NCBI RefSeq assembly: GCF_011602365.1
Contig: NZ_JAAONZ010000018.1
Coordinates: 1-64,000, forward strand
Direction of reading: 5' to 3'
Length of the DNA: 64,000 nucleotides
Source of the DNA: Pseudomaricurvus hydrocarbonicus
GTDB taxonomy: Bacteria; Pseudomonadota; Gammaproteobacteria; Pseudomonadales; Cellvibrionaceae
A model generated the notes under the pieces. The model saw only the letters and a program-made list of their open reading frames with translations, searched no databases and was not told where the DNA came from. Positions 62,774 through 64,000 of this stretch are shown here, piece after piece. How positions within the stretch are numbered: the first letter of the stretch is position 1; each line of letters opens with the position of its first letter. The translations under genes and the position numbers were made by a program.

Positions 62774-63193
62774 ATGAACATTGCTGAACTTGCCCCCGCG
62801 GTCATTCATTCACAAATCACCCTGCCCCTGTATTTGCACAGCAGCAGTGCCGGTTTTGAAAGCCCGGTTGAAGATGACGATCCCGGCATTGACCTCAATC
62901 AACACCTGATTCGCCGTCCGGCCAGTACGTTTTATGCCCGGGCCCGGGGTGAGTCGATGCGCGATAAAGGCATTTTCGACGGAGACCTGTTGATTGTGGA
63001 CCGCAGCCTGCACCCCGCCCACGGCGACCTGGTGGTCGCGGCCCTGGATGGTGAGCTGCTGTGCCGGGTACTGGATCTGCGCAACAGCCAGTTGCTGTCC
63101 GCGGACGAAGAATCACCGGCGCTGTCGCTCTCCGACAGTGCCGACCTGCGCATCGAAGGGGTGGTCGTGAGTGCGATTAAGGAGTTTCGGTAA
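62774..63193 (+). CDS. umuD: UmuD-like S24 protein with the catalytic lysine replaced by arginine
   Basis: 139 residues. The cleavage site SAGFESP (Ala26-Gly27) corresponds to Cys24-Gly25 of E. coli UmuD, and the nucleophile serine is kept (ARGESMRDKG, Ser61). The general-base lysine, E. coli Lys97 in DGEFTVKKL, aligns with Arg98 in DGELLCRVL. Self-cleavage to UmuD' should be weak or lost. An SOS box lies upstream. There is no umuC beside it; a NYN/LOTUS gene follows after 70 bases. The start at 62774 is set by the family; the frame continues upstream across the SOS box. Confidence 0.88.
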   Translation: MNIAELAPAVIHSQITLPLYLHSSSAGFESPVEDDDPGIDLNQHLIRRPASTFYARARGESMRDKGIFDGDLLIVDRSLHPAHGDLVVAALDGELLCRVLDLRNSQLLSADEESPALSLSDSADLRIEGVVVSAIKEFR

Positions 63194-63263
63194 GTATGCT
63201 ATGTTATGTTATTGACATGACACACTCAGCTCAACGTGAGCAGGCTACCGCAGGGATTCGGCC

Positions 63264-63971
63264 ATGCAGGAAGACAAACAAAAGATCGCTCTCTTTATCG
63301 ACGCTGACAATGCCCCGGCCAGCAAATTTGAAGACGTGCTCAGTGAGCTGGCCACCTACGGTGTCGTTACCATCCGCAAGGCCTATGGCAACTGGACCTC
63401 GTCCCACCTGAAATCCTGGATGGAGCTGCTGCACGAATACGCCATCCAGCCGATTCAACAATTTGACCTCACCAAAGGCAAGAACGCCTCCGACATTGCC
63501 CTGGTCATCGATGCCATGGACGTGATGTACACCAAAAACATTGATGTCATGTGCTTTGTCTCTTCCGATTGCGATTTTACGCCCATGGTGACCCGGGCTC
63601 TGGCGGAAGGCAAAGTGGTGATTGGGTTTGGCGAGCGCAAAACGCCCTCACCGTTCGTCAACGCCTGCTCCAAGTTTTTGTATCTGGACAAAGAGACCAA
63701 AAGCAGCGGCGACACAGACCTCAAACCGAAGAACATCAAATCCGACACCAAATTGATCAACTTGTTACGGCAGGCCATTGAAGCCACCGAGGACGACGAT
63801 GGCTGGGCCTCGCTGGGGCCGGTGGGTTCCTACATTTCCAACAAAACCTCGTTCGACAGCCGCAACTACGGCTACCGGAATTTAAGCAGCCTGTTCAAAG
63901 CGATTGATTTATTTGACGTCAAAAAAGGCTCGGACAAGTCTTACCTGGTCAAAAACAAACGCCGAAAATAA
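63264..63971 (+). CDS. NYN-domain ribonuclease-like protein with C-terminal LOTUS domain
   Basis: 235 residues. The N-terminal NYN (LabA/PIN-like) nuclease fold has metal aspartates in ALFIDADNAPA, KNASDIALVIDAMD and VSSDCDFTPMV. The C-terminal 70 residues (LINLLRQAIEATEDDDGWASLGPVGSYI...YRNLSSLFKAIDLFDV) form an OST-HTH/LOTUS RNA-binding domain. It would cut or bind RNA. It lies 70 bases after the SOS-boxed UmuD homologue on the same strand and could share its control. Confidence 0.9.
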   Translation: MQEDKQKIALFIDADNAPASKFEDVLSELATYGVVTIRKAYGNWTSSHLKSWMELLHEYAIQPIQQFDLTKGKNASDIALVIDAMDVMYTKNIDVMCFVSSDCDFTPMVTRALAEGKVVIGFGERKTPSPFVNACSKFLYLDKETKSSGDTDLKPKNIKSDTKLINLLRQAIEATEDDDGWASLGPVGSYISNKTSFDSRNYGYRNLSSLFKAIDLFDVKKGSDKSYLVKNKRRK

Positions 63972-64000
63972 ATAAGGCATTGTCGCGCCCAAATCTAAAC

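Noticed and set aside
1-64000. Insertion sequences, prophage, integron or tRNA genes
   Set aside because: No transposase, integrase, phage structural gene, or cloverleaf sequence was seen on either strand by reading. A tRNA scan was not run.

Overview
The window looks like chromosomal DNA of a free-living, probably marine gammaproteobacterium. Several gene orders are gammaproteobacterial classics: gpmI-envC-ctpA-yibQ divergent from yibN-grxC-secB; ygfB-pepP-ubiH-ubiI divergent from a TIGR02449 gene, zapA, 6S RNA and ygfA; and a hisB-hisH-hisF block. I see no phage, insertion sequence, integrase, tRNA, rRNA or CRISPR array. A genus cannot be named from the sequence alone.

Layout. 1-6.6 kb: an oligopeptide ABC importer, oppABCDF, on the minus strand. 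6.9-9.4 kb: glutaredoxin, ATL protein, secB, grxC and a rhodanese. 9.7-15.5 kb: gpmI and cell-envelope genes envC, ctpA and yibQ. 16-19.3 kb: a DUF6316-like gene and a histidine block that lacks hisA and instead carries an opposing PilZ gene. 19.5-22.7 kb: a probable Zur-controlled zinc uptake unit, followed by a 43-residue membrane peptide. 23-25.3 kb: a RetSat/CrtI-like oxidoreductase and a DoxX-like protein. 25.5-29.4 kb: a PadR regulator with twin palindromic operators and an ABC-2 efflux operon. 29.5-35 kb: assorted single genes (rlmJ, a secreted TonB-C protein, a YjdF-like protein, a truncated GFA gene, a hydrolase, a Bax-like glucosaminidase). 35.2-40.6 kb: leucine dehydrogenase and a fused 2-oxoacid:ferredoxin oxidoreductase, divergent from an Lrp/AsnC regulator. 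42-45.4 kb: an FNT channel, cyanase and a fused PP2C phosphatase/Ser-Thr kinase, preceded by what reads as an NtrC site and a sigma-54 promoter. 46.9-51.9 kb: a polyhydroxyalkanoate locus (phaC, phasin, phaZ, a membrane protein). 52-58.6 kb: ubiI-ubiH-pepP-ygfB | TIGR02449-zapA-ssrS-ygfA. 58.7-64 kb: an exonuclease-phosphatase, a peroxiredoxin, pldA, a DUF985 cupin, and an SOS-box-preceded UmuD homologue with a LOTUS/NYN protein behind it.

Themes. Much of the window serves nitrogen and carbon scavenging and storage: peptide import, amino-acid oxidation, cyanate use under probable nitrogen control, and PHA storage. Envelope upkeep is the other theme: envC, ctpA, bax, pldA, ubiquinone genes.

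Most unusual signals. (1) The FNT-cynS-PP2C/kinase operon with nitrogen-type control elements. (2) A 52-65 bp dispersed intergenic element in three copies, each directly after a stop codon, one of which supplies the next gene's ribosome-binding site. (3) A high density of short intergenic tandem duplications (7-37 bp units), one of which has become coding sequence at the end of oppA. (4) An SOS-boxed UmuD homologue whose catalytic lysine is replaced by arginine and which has no umuC beside it. (5) An FN3-like domain inside the OppC permease. All functional statements are inferred from sequence motifs and gene order; no searches were run.
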